In this document: positions 12,449 to 23,834 of the stretch, piece after piece
Position numbering within the stretch: position 1 is the first letter of the stretch
Layout: the number at the start of each line of letters is the position of its first letter
From: Chrysopilus asiliformis
Lineage: Eukaryota; Arthropoda; Insecta; Diptera; Rhagionidae
Length of the DNA stretch: 64,000 nt
NCBI GenBank assembly: GCA_964034945.1
Contig: OZ035960.1
Span: 26,027,487-26,091,486, forward strand
Reading direction: 5' to 3'
Program-made: the position numbers and the translations under genes
Notes under the pieces: generated by a model
Told to the model about the DNA's origin: nothing
What the model saw: the letters and a program-made list of their open reading frames with translations, nothing else
Databases searched by the model: none

Positions 12449-13353
12449 ACACATGGATCAATAAGTCCCGAGACTAACCCAGAGATGACGCTCGTAGTAA
12501 ACCAGTAACCACGTCTTTCTAGAGTACTAACCTTTGCTTGAAACGTGTCAAAATTTTAAGTCGATCGGACCAGAAACAGCTGAGTTATCGAGGTTGGAGT
12601 AAAGTCGTTTTGTAGTTTGTTTAAAAAATGGAAAAAACCGAGTTTCGTGTTCTGATAAAACATTGTTTTTTAATGGATAAAAACACCGTGCAAGCGAAAC
12701 AATGGATTGAAAAATGTTACCCGGACTCTTGTCCATCAAAAGCAACGATTTGTCGGTGGTTTGCCGAGTTTAAACGTGGTCGTACCGACACAAATGACGC
12801 GGAACGCTCGGGTAGACCTGTGGAAGCCGTTACACCGGAAAATGTGAGTGAAGTGACAAAAATTATAATGAAAGATCGTAAAGTGAAGCTCCGTGAGATT
12901 GCTGAGATAACACAGATATCATATGGAAGTGTATTTACTATCCTTCATGAAAAATTGAGCATGAAAAAGGTTTTTTCCAAGTGGGTGCCGCGATTGCTTT
13001 CGATGAAACAAAAACAGTAACGAGTCGATGATTCAGAAAGCTGTTTATCGCTATTTACTCGCAATAAAAAAGATTTCTTGCGTCGTTACGTGACCATGGA
13101 CGAAACATGGATACATCACTACACTCCAGAGTCGAAGCGGCAGTCATCTGAGTGGCGCACAGCTGGCGAAAGCCGTCCGAAGCGTCCGAAAACGCAGCAG
13201 TCAGCTGGCAAAGTCATGGCGTCAGTTTTTTGGGATACGCATGGCGTGACGATTGTATCACCCTAAAAGGTGATTATATTGATGAATAAAAAAAAATTTT
13301 GCAAAAAAAATGTTGTTTTCATTGTTAGTCTCGGGACTTATTGATCCATGTGT
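12449..13353 (+). mobile_element. Internally deleted irritans-type mariner
   Basis: Perfect 29-bp terminal inverted repeats (12449-12477 and 13325-13353, beginning ACACATGGATCAATAAG) lie between TA duplications (12447-12448, 13354-13355). At 905 bp it is about 350-400 bp short of a complete mariner. The missing part is the C-terminal half of the transposase, including the later catalytic aspartates. It is non-autonomous but keeps intact ends. Confidence 0.93.
12628..13290 (+). pseudogene. Mariner transposase pseudogene (stop codon and large deletion)
   Basis: The N-terminal helix-turn-helix part is open from 12628 (MEKTEFRVLIKHCFLM) to a TAA at 13018-13020. Reading continues in the same frame through RVDDSESCLSLF and the first catalytic motif TMDETWIHHYTPE (from about 13096). 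It then breaks near VTIVSP at about 13263, where the sequence jumps to the family's C-terminal KGDYI and a stop. The second and third catalytic aspartates of the D,D34D triad are gone. It cannot encode an active transposase. Confidence 0.93.
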
Positions 13354-13355
13354 TA

Positions 13356-15479
13356 GTAGCAAACTGGTGTAATATGAACACAGTGGATTACAAAATTTTT
13401 TGTTCAAATCAGCTTTCGACATTTTTATTTTGTACTTTTTCGTCTTATTTTTTTAATTGTTCTCACGAATACCGAAAGAAAAGAGTCCATCCTGTCAGGG
13501 CACTGGAATAAAAGGGCAAAGTATTATTTTTTTTAAATTAGTGTATTCCAAACACTTCAAATTTCTATTATTATCTGCAATACCTAAAAATTGTTTTTCC
13601 CAATATGAATCAGATTATGAGCGCTTGAGCGCTTCATTATTGAAAATAAAAAATGAAAGGGACTTGCATTTTTGTAACCCACTGTACATCAGTCTACCAG
13701 TTCGGTTCGTCTATATTTTTTTCAGTGGTTCGGTTTGTGGTTCTGTTTTGGTTCACTAAAATATCATTAATTCAGTAGTTTTTCGTTCGGTTAAAAAACC
13801 GGGTTACATCTCTACTAAGAATAACGAAATGTTAAGATTAATGGAAAGCCGTAACATTTAATCAACCAAAATTTAAAAAAAAAATAATAATCTTCTATTG
13901 CTACATTGACCCTAGAAAAAAAATCCCTTCATAGTGGTTGTTATTTTCCATATATATATGCATATCTATCCATTTGAATGATACTTTTCTCTTATGTGCC
14001 TATGGATAGTGCTAAGATCCTCTTTCGACTTTTGCATGACACATGGCATATGAAGGTAATAAATTCTGTTCCCGTTCGTTGTGTAGAAATTCGATTTGCA
14101 ATAAAACAATCCCCTCAGTATATACCCATCTACGTACGACAACGACTACTTGTTCCTTCTTCGTCCATGTGTCTAAATCTATCATCTTACAATATATATT
14201 GTAAGTAAAAGACGGCTCTATTCTCCACACGTGGAAGTTAACCAGAATTTTTGGACGGATGGTTAAATAAAAGTACGTCTGCTCACGACTGCTCGAATAA
14301 ACCAAAAAAAAAGGATTCATGTATATGGGGGAAGAAGGTGTCGACTCTTTGAATCTGGCTTTGCTTTATATTACGGGGTGAATGTGAAAGATCCATTTCC
14401 ATTCTGGAATTCCATTTTATTGCATGAATTCAAAACGTCTTCGTTTCATTAAGTTTTGTTTTGTTTTGTTTGTTGTCTTGTTTTAGATTTTTATTGCACC
14501 ACCACCAACCACTAAAATTTCCGTCCCTTTCCTATAACCCCTCTTTCGCATTTATCGGCAACCACTTGGTTTTTGCGCCACTTTACATTTGCATTTAATT
14601 CGATTCATTAGAACTTTCATTTCTTGTTCGTGATTGTCTCCTCAAGGAGACTGCTGAATGTACGACCTCTATTTTACCTTCTTCAAGGATCATGTTGTAT
14701 GAGAATTAAGTCCTTCGCATTATTTATGTACTTTTTGTTATATTCGTACAAGAGTGTATCTAAGCATGTCTTTTATCCAAATCAAAATAAATCAATATTT
14801 TTTGGTGCGTTCACGTAAATACAGTGAGATCTCTAATCAAAAATCAGAACAAGGTCATACCGTTTTCTTGAAGTTTATTTCTTTAACTTTTCAATTTGAA
14901 AGTGCTTATGGATTGTGTTTTATTTTGTATTGCCACGTGTATCTTTTATTTCTGTTCTTCAAGGGGAATATTTAGAGAAATTTCTTGAAGATTAAGAGGA
15001 ATTTTTAGTAAAGAATCTGTTTTGTTTGAAGTTAAATTCGTAGGATTATTTTCGTATCCTACTCCTGATTATAAATTTTTCTCACAAAAAAGATCCAAGT
15101 GCAAAAAAAACTGCCTCTAAAAATATTTTTCTTGGAATCATTGAAAATAAGTTATATACATCACAGTGATATTGTCACAAAATGATAAGGAATCAAAAAA
15201 GGGGTTTATTTTTCAATTTTGTTTTTGATTTTTTTTATATAAACTAGTGTGCACTGAAGCTGCGTATAACATTTTTAATTTTTTTGCTTATTTTTCCGAA
15301 TTTTTGAGAACCGTTTGCAATTTATGTTCAGTGGAATTTATCCAAAATTATTACGACTTTAGAGGCTAAGCAAAACTTGTTTTTTAAATACAGTACGTAT
15401 AGAAGATTAATTATCTTGGATGATATGGCCCTATTTATTTTGGCTAAATCCAACACAAAATGATTAGATGGGGCAGGGT
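13356..15479. other. No gene seen; degenerate GGTTC repeat near 13690-13805
   Basis: A patch of GGTTCG-type pentamers (CAGTTCGGTTCG, AGTGGTTCGGTTTG) stands out near 13690-13805. The rest is AT-rich with no supported exon. Confidence 0.45.
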
Positions 15480-15975
15480 AAGCGCGTGGGAGTGTGGCTT
15501 AAATGGACCACCAATGAAACAATAAATTTTATATAGAAAATAAAACTTCATTTGAGCGACAACCACGGGAAAGCAATTAATAAATTTGCGCCGCAGGCGA
15601 AATTTCTTAAACGGAATGCAGTGCAACGACTTAAGAGCTACACTGCTCCAAGCGTAAACAAACTTTATTTTTCGCTCTTTACATTCCATAATTAATTGTA
15701 TCGGAAATTGTAAAAATACCAATAAAAAGGCCTAATCGTTTGAGATACCAAAGTGCATTCTTTATAAAAAAAAAATGCAAAAAATGCATCGTATGCGAAA
15801 AAAGGTGTAACTCACAGAACCAAAAGCCAAAGAGAAGTATTTAGTTATGGGTTTTTTAGTATCTAATAAGTACTAACTTAAGCAATCCGGGACAAAAGTT
15901 TAGTTTTTGGAACGCTGTGACAATAAGTATAAAATCTGAGAATGTCCCGGCCATTCCGAGACGTGTGGTTACCCT
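15480..15975 (+). mobile_element. Family F repeat, copy 1
   Basis: Shares with the copies at 16373 and 35748: TATATAGAAAATAAAACT, TGCGCCGCAGGCGAAAT, a CGGGACAAAAGTTTAGTT block and the end ATTCCGAGACGTGTGG followed by TTACCC. It is non-coding; the 92-aa antisense frame is incidental. Confidence 0.65.
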
Positions 15976-16093
15976 ACTCTTGGACAAACTTGTTCCATCA
16001 TAAAAATTTGACCCTGAAAACTAGTTTTCAGTACTTTTTTTCCCCAATTTCTTCTTGAATATGTTATTTCATCCAACCATTCCAGACATAATA

Positions 16094-16372
16094 TTTATAA
16101 AAGCTTCTTTTAGCTTGTTTTCGTGTCTGTCTGTCTGTCAGGGTCAAATCTTGTAATCTAATTTTGACCCACTTTCTCTTATTCGATTGACGTGAAATTT
16201 TGCACACATACTTACGTAACTCCGGTGACAATACAATATTTTCACTACCTCGGCTTTGTAAGAATACCGGAAGGTCCTGTAAGAATAACGTAATTGACAT
16301 TTTCGTTAAATTTTTCGAAAAAAAAAATCTCTTCTGGGGATTTTTGGGGTCGCTGAATCCGGCTACCTGAAA
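16094..16372 (+). mobile_element. Family C repeat, copy 2
   Basis: TGTCTGTCTGTCTGTCAGGG microsatellite, then GTCAAATCTTGTAATCTAAT and a GGGGTCGCTGAATCCGG end, as in copy 3 at 32138. It abuts family F copy 2. Confidence 0.65.
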
Positions 16373-16735
16373 CAGAACACCAACAAAACTGCAAATTGTA
16401 TATAGAAAATAAAACTCGATTTGAACAAAACCTACAACAAAAAAAATCAACATATATGCGCCGCACGCAAACGGTTTGAAATAGAAATTAATCAAGAGCT
16501 ACAGAGTCCCAATCAAAAATAAATTTAATTTTTCGCTCTCTTTGAAAAAATGTGCCGCGGGCAAAAAAGTATGCAATTTACAGCAACCTAAGTAGAGAAT
16601 TTTTTGCATATTTAGTGATCGTTTTTTCTTTTTTAGAACACTAGATTGCACATTTCCGGGACAAAAATTTAGTTCCCAGGACGCCGGGACAACATACCTA
16701 AATCCGGGACTCTCCCGTTTATTCCGAGACGTGTT
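16373..16735 (+). mobile_element. Family F repeat, copy 2
   Basis: Colinear with copy 1: TATATAGAAAATAAAACT, ATGCGCCGCACGCAAA, CGGGACAAAAATTTAGTT and TATTCCGAGACGTG. It is shorter than copy 1. Confidence 0.65.
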
Positions 16736-18008
16736 TTTAGTACATTTTTTTTTAAATGAAAGCTTTTTTATTTATTTTTTTTTGCATCTATTCATAATGC
16801 TTAATACAAATATTTTACTCTAGAAAAAAACAACACATTTGCAATTTTATGATTATTTTCAAATGCGTCACGTACTCAGCAATTTATTTTGTGCATAAAC
16901 TAAATTTCGTAAAACTTTGACAAATTATTATTATCCAATTAAGTGTGGCGAAAATTCGTTAGAAATTTATTTTTAATTGGCTTGAGTTTTTCACTAGAAA
17001 ACCGTCTGACTGTTGCCAACTTAATATTTCAAACATGTATGAATTATGTTGTTTTGTTGGTCTCAGGTGTAATTAAAAAATGAACAATCCTAAACAGATG
17101 AGTAAAAAATAAGACGTCAAAATATAATTTTGAAGGTAGATAAACGTTAGGCAAACAAACAAGTAGCTCAACATTCATTCAACTTAATAATGTTCACCTA
17201 ATCGTCGAAATTGGTCATCCATCATTCGAATAGCATCATCAAGAAAAAGAGACTTTTCAATTATGTAGATAAGTCTTTGGATTTTGCCATGTCACACCAC
17301 CCATCATTACACAACGACACATCAGAGACATCTGATGACGAATTCATCATTTAAATCCGACGCGTCACTGAATTCATAAAACTTACAACGACAATGTTGT
17401 GAAGGCATGATGATGACGACGATGATGATCACCATCATTATACAAGATGAACAATTTCACATCAACAATAGACCAGCAAATATTTCAAAAAAAAAATAAT
17501 GATAATAACAAAAAAAAAATCTCAAAAGAAATGGAAAAATTAAACTACATTCCTAGTGATTTATGACTTGGAATCAGATTTAGTCTCACGATTGAAAAAC
17601 GATTTCAAAATGTAATTCCAGGCCCGTACGTAAATATTGTACATATGAATGAAAATGGATACATGTTCGTTTATCATTCATTTGTTAGATAATTTTGAAA
17701 CGTTTTCATCTCTGATCCATCAAAATAGCAACTTTCGGATTTAAACTCAATGGAGTCGAATTAAAATGGATCTGCTACGATTTTCGATTTTTCAATCTTT
17801 TCGATTTGATACAGCTATCAATCATACTGCAGTAATTATAGTTTGCATTCACAGCGATGTTGTTAACTAAAAAATATACATATACGATAGTTGCAATTAC
17901 TTTTCAATTAAAATCCTTAAATATTTCGGCATTTTGATAATTCAATCTTAGCTTTTGAGAATCGAAACATAAAAATAAAAACATAATATTTCGTTCAGGA
18001 TACAGTTT
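16736..18008. other. No gene seen
   Basis: AT-rich. A short GATGAT/ATCATC-rich patch (about 17405-17440) is simple sequence. Confidence 0.4.
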
Positions 18009-18590
18009 TTTACTTTCCTCTGCTATATAGGGAAAGTATTGTCTTCACGACGGAGACCAACTCGAGAACGGGGGTAGATAGAAACTATCTGATCAGTACG
18101 AAATCCGTTTCAGGCAAATTTATGAGAATGTCCGTGCATCTGTCTGTCGGTCTGTCCGTTGTATCCTAAATAACTCAAGAACTCGTTGACCCGGCGACTC
18201 GAAATTTTTTGTTACTAAAATTTACCAAAAACCGTTGTTCTCTATCAAATTTTAGATAAGTAGCTATAACCATAAAAAGTAGCCATAAAATTTCTGGAAA
18301 TCAATGCAGGAAAAATGAATAGAAGAAAATATAAAGGATATGAAATTTTTCACATTTTTTGCTTTAACGGCTTTTACGTATCTCTGAGGATTCTTAACAT
18401 ATTTGAAAAAAGGTTTTTGAAAAAAGTAGTTTATCCAGACTAAGCGCTTTTGGGAAAAAATGGATATAACCGAATTGAAAGAAAATATAATTTCCTGCAA
18501 TTTTTCTTTTAACGGTTTTTATGTATCTTTAACTGTTCTCGAGATTAAATATTGCAGAGAAAAGTTTTGTGTTGATCACAACTGATATTT
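18009..18590 (+). mobile_element. Family B/D element B1 (582 bp)
   Basis: The 5' hairpin has arms ACTTTCC and GGGAAAGT. CTGTCTGTCGGTCTGTCCGT lies near 18141-18160 and the 3' end is TTGATCACAACTGATATTT, the same terminus as D1. It abuts family A copy 2 without a gap. Confidence 0.7.
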
Positions 18591-18737
18591 ATACCCGTAT
18601 GGTGAAACCAAAGGGTATATTAACTTTGCCTTACCGTTTGTAACGCCAAGATCCCGTCATCACACACAAAAATGAATTACACCAGTGTGTTTAGAATGAT
18701 AAAAATAATTAATTTTTGCATGTCCGTCCGTCTGTCC

Positions 18738-18768
<31 letters not shown>

Positions 18769-19147
18769 GCGCGGATTGCGGGCGCATGGATTGAGCTAGA
18801 GACTTGAAATTTTGCACAGATCCGTTTTTCATAAAATGCGAGGCTAAGTTCGTTAATGGGCAAAAATGGACCATTAGGGGGGTACCCCCCATACGAACGA
18901 AAACGTTTTTTGTTAATATCTCAAAAACGGTGGATCTTATCAAAAAAGTCCAAGAACAAAAGTTATTTAGGATATGATTCTACATAAAACTCCCATACAT
19001 AAAAATCCGATTGGAACAAACTTTAAAAAATCTTATTGGAAAGTTTGACTTGAAAGTGGAATTTTGGTACAACTGTTCGAATTTTGATACGAATATCACC
19101 ATACGGGTCTCCAATGATTGCCAGATTGGCAATTATAGCTTTTGTTA
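18591..19147 (+). mobile_element. Family A element copy 2, full length
   Basis: Starts ATACCCGTATGGTGA (with the preceding T, a TATACCC/GGGTATA hairpin). (GTCY)n core at 18719-18767. The 13-bp subterminal inverse TCACCATACGGGT lies near the right end, followed by a 7-bp-stem hairpin ATTGCCA-GAT-TGGCAAT and the end AGCTTTTGTTA. Confidence 0.85.
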
Positions 19148-20091
19148 TGTTTTTATTTTGAAATTTCGCTGTGAACTTTTCACGCTGAAAGAAGTGAAAA
19201 TTTGGTTGAAAAGTCCTTCTTTTTTAGAACGAAAAACAGTGAGAAAACTCGAATCTTATCAAATACTTAAAAAGAATATTTCTTAATTTTTTTTTAAAAA
19301 GATTTAAAAATTTCTGTTTAAAAGTTTATTTCGTAAATATTCCAACTTTGGCTTTCCCTACCCAGAATAATGTAAATTAATTTTGATATTTTATCGATTT
19401 TTTAGACTTTTCCTGTACAATAAATTAAAAAGAAAATAACAGAATTACCGGAGAAAATTTGTTGAAATTTTCCTCTTTTCAACGAGATGAGTTTTTTTTA
19501 TTGTATGCGTGGTAATTTCAATTCGTAGAAATTCATTGGAAATTTCCTGAAACAATTTTAGCGTACTCATTGAATTGAGCAATTTTAATTTAATTTTCAA
19601 GTAATGGTGCTTGCACAAAAGTATTTTCACTTTGAAACTTTTTTGGTGAAAAATCTGATTACAAGGAAACTACATTTAAAGCAAAATATTTGATCTTTTG
19701 ACGTTAAAAATTCACTTACTCGTAATTCGCGTCTATATTGTTCACATCAACCTTTCTGAACTTCCATAGCGAATAATGGCAATGAAGGAGCAAAGTATTT
19801 AAATAAAATCAAGGTATTTCCACTTCGTATAACAACAAAAGAGTTTAATATTTTTCATAGATATTTAGGTATGCATTTGTTATAGTTTTATATCCAAAGG
19901 GATCGTTGTTTGGATGTTTAGCTCAAAAAAGAAAAAAAATTCAGATATTTCACAATAAAAGTTGGATAAAACAGCATCTGGAATGAGAGATTTTTTTTAT
20001 TATTGGTAAATCTATGCAGTAACTTAAAGGCATAAGGATGGAATATTCTTTTTCTAGTTTACACGCAGTAGACAAAATTTTTTTTTGCAAA
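19148..20091. other. No gene seen
   Basis: AT-rich; no supported exon or repeat. Confidence 0.4.
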
Positions 20092-20178
20092 ATACAGTGA
20101 AATTTGTATAAATCAGACTAGCATGGGAGCAGAAAATTTGTCCCGCTTATCCAGGCTATTGAGGTTTCACCGTATATT
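20092..20178. mobile_element. Short TACAGTGAAA MITE
   Basis: Ends TACAGTGAAATT and GAGGTTTCACCGTA are inverted. The interior AGCAGAAAATTTGTCC matches the split copy around 29765-30080. This is a Tc1/mariner-type MITE widespread in insects. Confidence 0.55.
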
Positions 20179-20194
20179 GACTTATTAACCAGAA

Positions 20195-20330
20195 CTATGG
20201 AGTCGGAGTCGGGACAAAATTTTAGCTTTGAGAGTAGGAGTCGGATTAGGAGTCGGTCCATTTTCAGAAAAGAGTTTAACAGTCGGAGTCGGACAAAATT
20301 TGTCGATTCCAACTCCGAACAGCTTATTTA
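20195..20330. repeat. Degenerate GGAGTC hexamer repeat
   Basis: Repeated GGAGTCGG/GTAGGAGTCGG units with the complementary CCAACTCC at the end. Low-complexity; non-coding. Confidence 0.6.
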
Positions 20331-23187
20331 ACGTCCATTGGCCTCTCGAGAGTTTTGTCCCTTTCTAGTCTACCAAAAACAATGTTGGATTTGAGGTTTC
20401 AGGTAATTTAATGATTTTTTTAGCCGTAGCAGTCGTACTTGAAGTTAGGCTTTCTAGACTTCCAGCTGAATTTTTTGAGAATTATCAAACGTGAATTATC
20501 TTCTTTTGTCATTTTAAACATACTGCTGTAATTAATTTTTTAATTAATAACAAACATTTATATCCGGATTCGCGTTAAGCAGTTTTCACCTTATCCCGGT
20601 TTATTTTGTATGAAAAACGTCTTCAAATTCGCCATACTTTGAAAAATGTTCGTTTAGGAAGGTTTCCGGCTTTTACAAGGTCCAGTTTATAAAGGTTTTA
20701 CTGTATTTTGTTAAAATTACAAACTTTTATGGGATAGTAAGAAACATTTTACTTTTTAGCCGAAACTGAAATATTTAACCAAACTCTGTTGTAATTCTTA
20801 AAAAAGCACGATTTAAGAGGGTGGTATATAAAGTATCGAGTTTAGCAAAAACAAATGCCTTTACACGTAGAGAAAAAAATAATAAATCTTACTATTTTAT
20901 ATTCAGGAATCGAGAATACAACTAAAATAGAGAATTTTAATTATAAAAACAGTCTTTTTAATCATAAAAAAGGCTGTATTTGCTTTAAGAAAAATGTGCG
21001 TTTTACGAGGGTTACGATCCATCTCTTCTTCTTCTACTTTCTTTCTCTTCATCTTATTCATCTTCTCCAAATTTTATAGACACATTTTGAATTCTTTGGC
21101 TTGTCTTGTCCCGATGTTGAAGTACAGTACCATTTTTGTCACTGGAAATTTTCTTGAATATTTTTACCGGGTTTCACTGTGACTAAAAATCAAACATGAT
21201 TCATAAAGATTCTAGAATAATGGCGGACAACATCAGATTCAAATCTTGATTACAAATTTATTGAAAGAAAGGGGAAATTTTCCGCATAAGGTTGAATTAA
21301 GTTGGATTCCTGCAGTAATCATTTCAGCCTCAAGATTAATGACTTAAGGATTTGACCTTTGCTCGTACAAATTTCCCACAGATTTCATCTAACATTGCCA
21401 CAATGAAATTCATTTGAAATGAAAAAAAAATACCAAAGAAAACAAAATGAAAAAACTAAAATAGATCTCGTGGGTGGATAATTAGTAGTCTTTCATAAGC
21501 ATAATTATTAATAACAAAAAGTAAGCATAATTCAATACACCAAATTTTATATTTCAATAGCCGAGAAAATGCTGAACCTCCTCCCGGATGTGTTTTGCAT
21601 GACAAGCACAATAGACCCCAGTCCCCATTTCAGATCCCAGTCCCATTGGAGACCGTACTGAAAGAACCTCGTCTCGAATATTTCTTCTGTCGAATATGAT
21701 CTAAATGGCATCGAAAATGGGCTTCGATTGACCATTGAAAAGAAGTTTGGCTGATGGTGATGGCTGTTTCGAGCATTTTTTTCAAAAGTGGGCCGTAAAA
21801 GGGACCCCTGTGGCATGTCGGTTAATTTTATGGGCTGCTTTAGTGCTCGTCAACGACTTCTTCAAATGGCCATGAATAAATTTGCATAAAGTTCGATATC
21901 ACATTTGAAACGACTACTCTTGCCATGCTGGTGCTAATGCTGCTGCGGATACTGATGGTGGAGAAGCTGCTACGAGGATATGCTTCCTGCTGGCGGTTAT
22001 TGCTTCTTTTCGGGATAGCGTGAAGCGCCATGGGTCTCGATTTTTCTTTTTCTTATTCTTATTGTTGTATTCAATGATTGTGAAGAAGAATAAGATCTGT
22101 AGAGGGGACATTTTGCGATATATACGAGTGTTCGTTTATTTCGATCGAGAGCACAGCAAATATTTCGCCTATACGGCCAATATAAACATCGATGGCCTAT
22201 AATACACGCTATTGTATATTAGGTTAACAAATACTGTTTACAGAAGTTTATATTTGCCGATATACTGTGCGGTAATAGGATGATGGAGTTTTTCGAACAT
22301 AATGTACATCAATCGCCTCCGAAAAGCGATAAATGCGATACATTCCAGTTACTGTAGTTGGAATGGGGACACTTTGCTGCTCGTCCTCCCCCCATTCCAT
22401 ATCTGTAATTTCTGTTCCTTCCCCGAAATCATTCCTTCAGTCAACCAGGATGGATGGATCCAGATAGATGGATAGTAGGTGTACGAGTAACAGAGGAGGA
22501 TCTTATACGGACTGGTTTGTTGGCCGGGCACGAATAGGAAAAAGGAGAAAAATGGTCGACTATTAACAGGTCATTAAACAAACGACACGAAATTCTATTT
22601 GAGTGGAAGTTGCTCTGGATTTATGGTACCTCAAATTATACATTAGTCCACGAAGATTAATTCGTTTCGGATTTCTCAGTTTATTGCTTCAAAGATTGTC
22701 ACGATATAGTATTTTATATTTTTTTTCGTTTTCTATTTTCCACATTTTTTTTCTTTATTTGGCTGAGCGAACGGACTATTTGTCCAACGACTTGTTAAGA
22801 TAAGATATTTATTTGTTTTATTTTCTCACTTTACAGCCTTCTGTATTTCCTTGATTTGTCACGGAAGGTCGCCCAACGTTTGTCCTTTTAAATATTTCTA
22901 AAAAAAAAATCTTTGTTTTAATATTAATGCAAAAAAAGTTTTGAAAAGTTCTTTTTAATTTTCATACATAAGAAAACCCACTATTTTTGTGTATAAAATA
23001 TGTCACGCTAAGATTCTCCTGTACGAACCCCATAGTTCAGAGCTGGTACGTTCCAATCCTCCATCATTTCAGAAAAAATCGAAAAAATACGTAATTTTTG
23101 GCCATTTCTACGATATTCTCACTTAAGATTGAGTAGTGCTCCAACAGTATCTTAGTCTATCAAAATGTAACAAAATAATCATACTAA
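20331..23187. other. No gene seen; weak TACAGTGAAA-type ends
   Basis: GTTTTACTGTA near 20700 and GGTTTCACTGTGA near 21170 resemble MITE ends. From about 21540 to 22560 the DNA is less AT-rich and apparently unique, with no TSR or LRR exon; it could hold regulatory or 5' UTR sequence of the ADAMTSL gene. Confidence 0.4.
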
Positions 23188-23600
23188 TATATAAAAATGA
23201 GTTGGTATGTGTCTGTCTGTCTGTCAGTTCCTCTTTCACGCAAAAACGGCTGAACCGATTGACCTGAAATATGGCATGAGTATCTGTGGTAGTTCTGGTT
23301 CTGATGGAGGGGGCAAAGTGATTTCGAAACTTAGTTTTTGCGCTTTGTTACTCTTTCGGAGCGAAACTACTGAACCGAATGGCCTGAAATTTGGCATAGA
23401 TGTTCGTCGGGGGTCCAGCCCCAACATAGATCCATTAAAAAGTAGCCCGAGAGGTGGGGGGAGTAAGGGGAGGGGGTACAGTGATCTCGAAACTTAGCTC
23501 TTCCTCTATGTTACCCTTTCGCGGGGAAACTACCGAGCCGATTGGCCTGAAGTTTAGCTCCAACATTGACCATAAAAAAAAATTTGAAAAAACTTAACCC
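23188..23600 (+). mobile_element. Family E repeat (Helitron-like), internally repeated
   Basis: Starts ACTAATATATAAAAATGAG, followed by GTGTCTGTCTGTCTGTCAG, then three degenerate units each containing CTGAACCGATTGACCTGAAAT-like text (near 23250, 23375 and 23535). A decayed inverse copy lies at 26035-26215. Confidence 0.6.
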
Positions 23601-23834
23601 GGCTAGTAAATAAATAAATAAAACGACAACTTATTAGATAGCGTTATTATATTTAACAAAATTCTTAAAATTTTAGAATAAATAGATTACATTTTAATCA
23701 TTTTCAACTACAGCAAATTAAATTTTCAATCAAAAAATGTTTCAAACTAGATAATATACAAATTTTACTTGATGTACAATTTCTTACTAGTATTTAGTAT
23801 TTGCTTGAAAAACTCAATAAAAAAAACCCTTTTT

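Noticed and set aside
16064..16495. 143-aa minus-strand frame
   Set aside because: Antisense of family C and F repeats; the same frame is broken in other copies.
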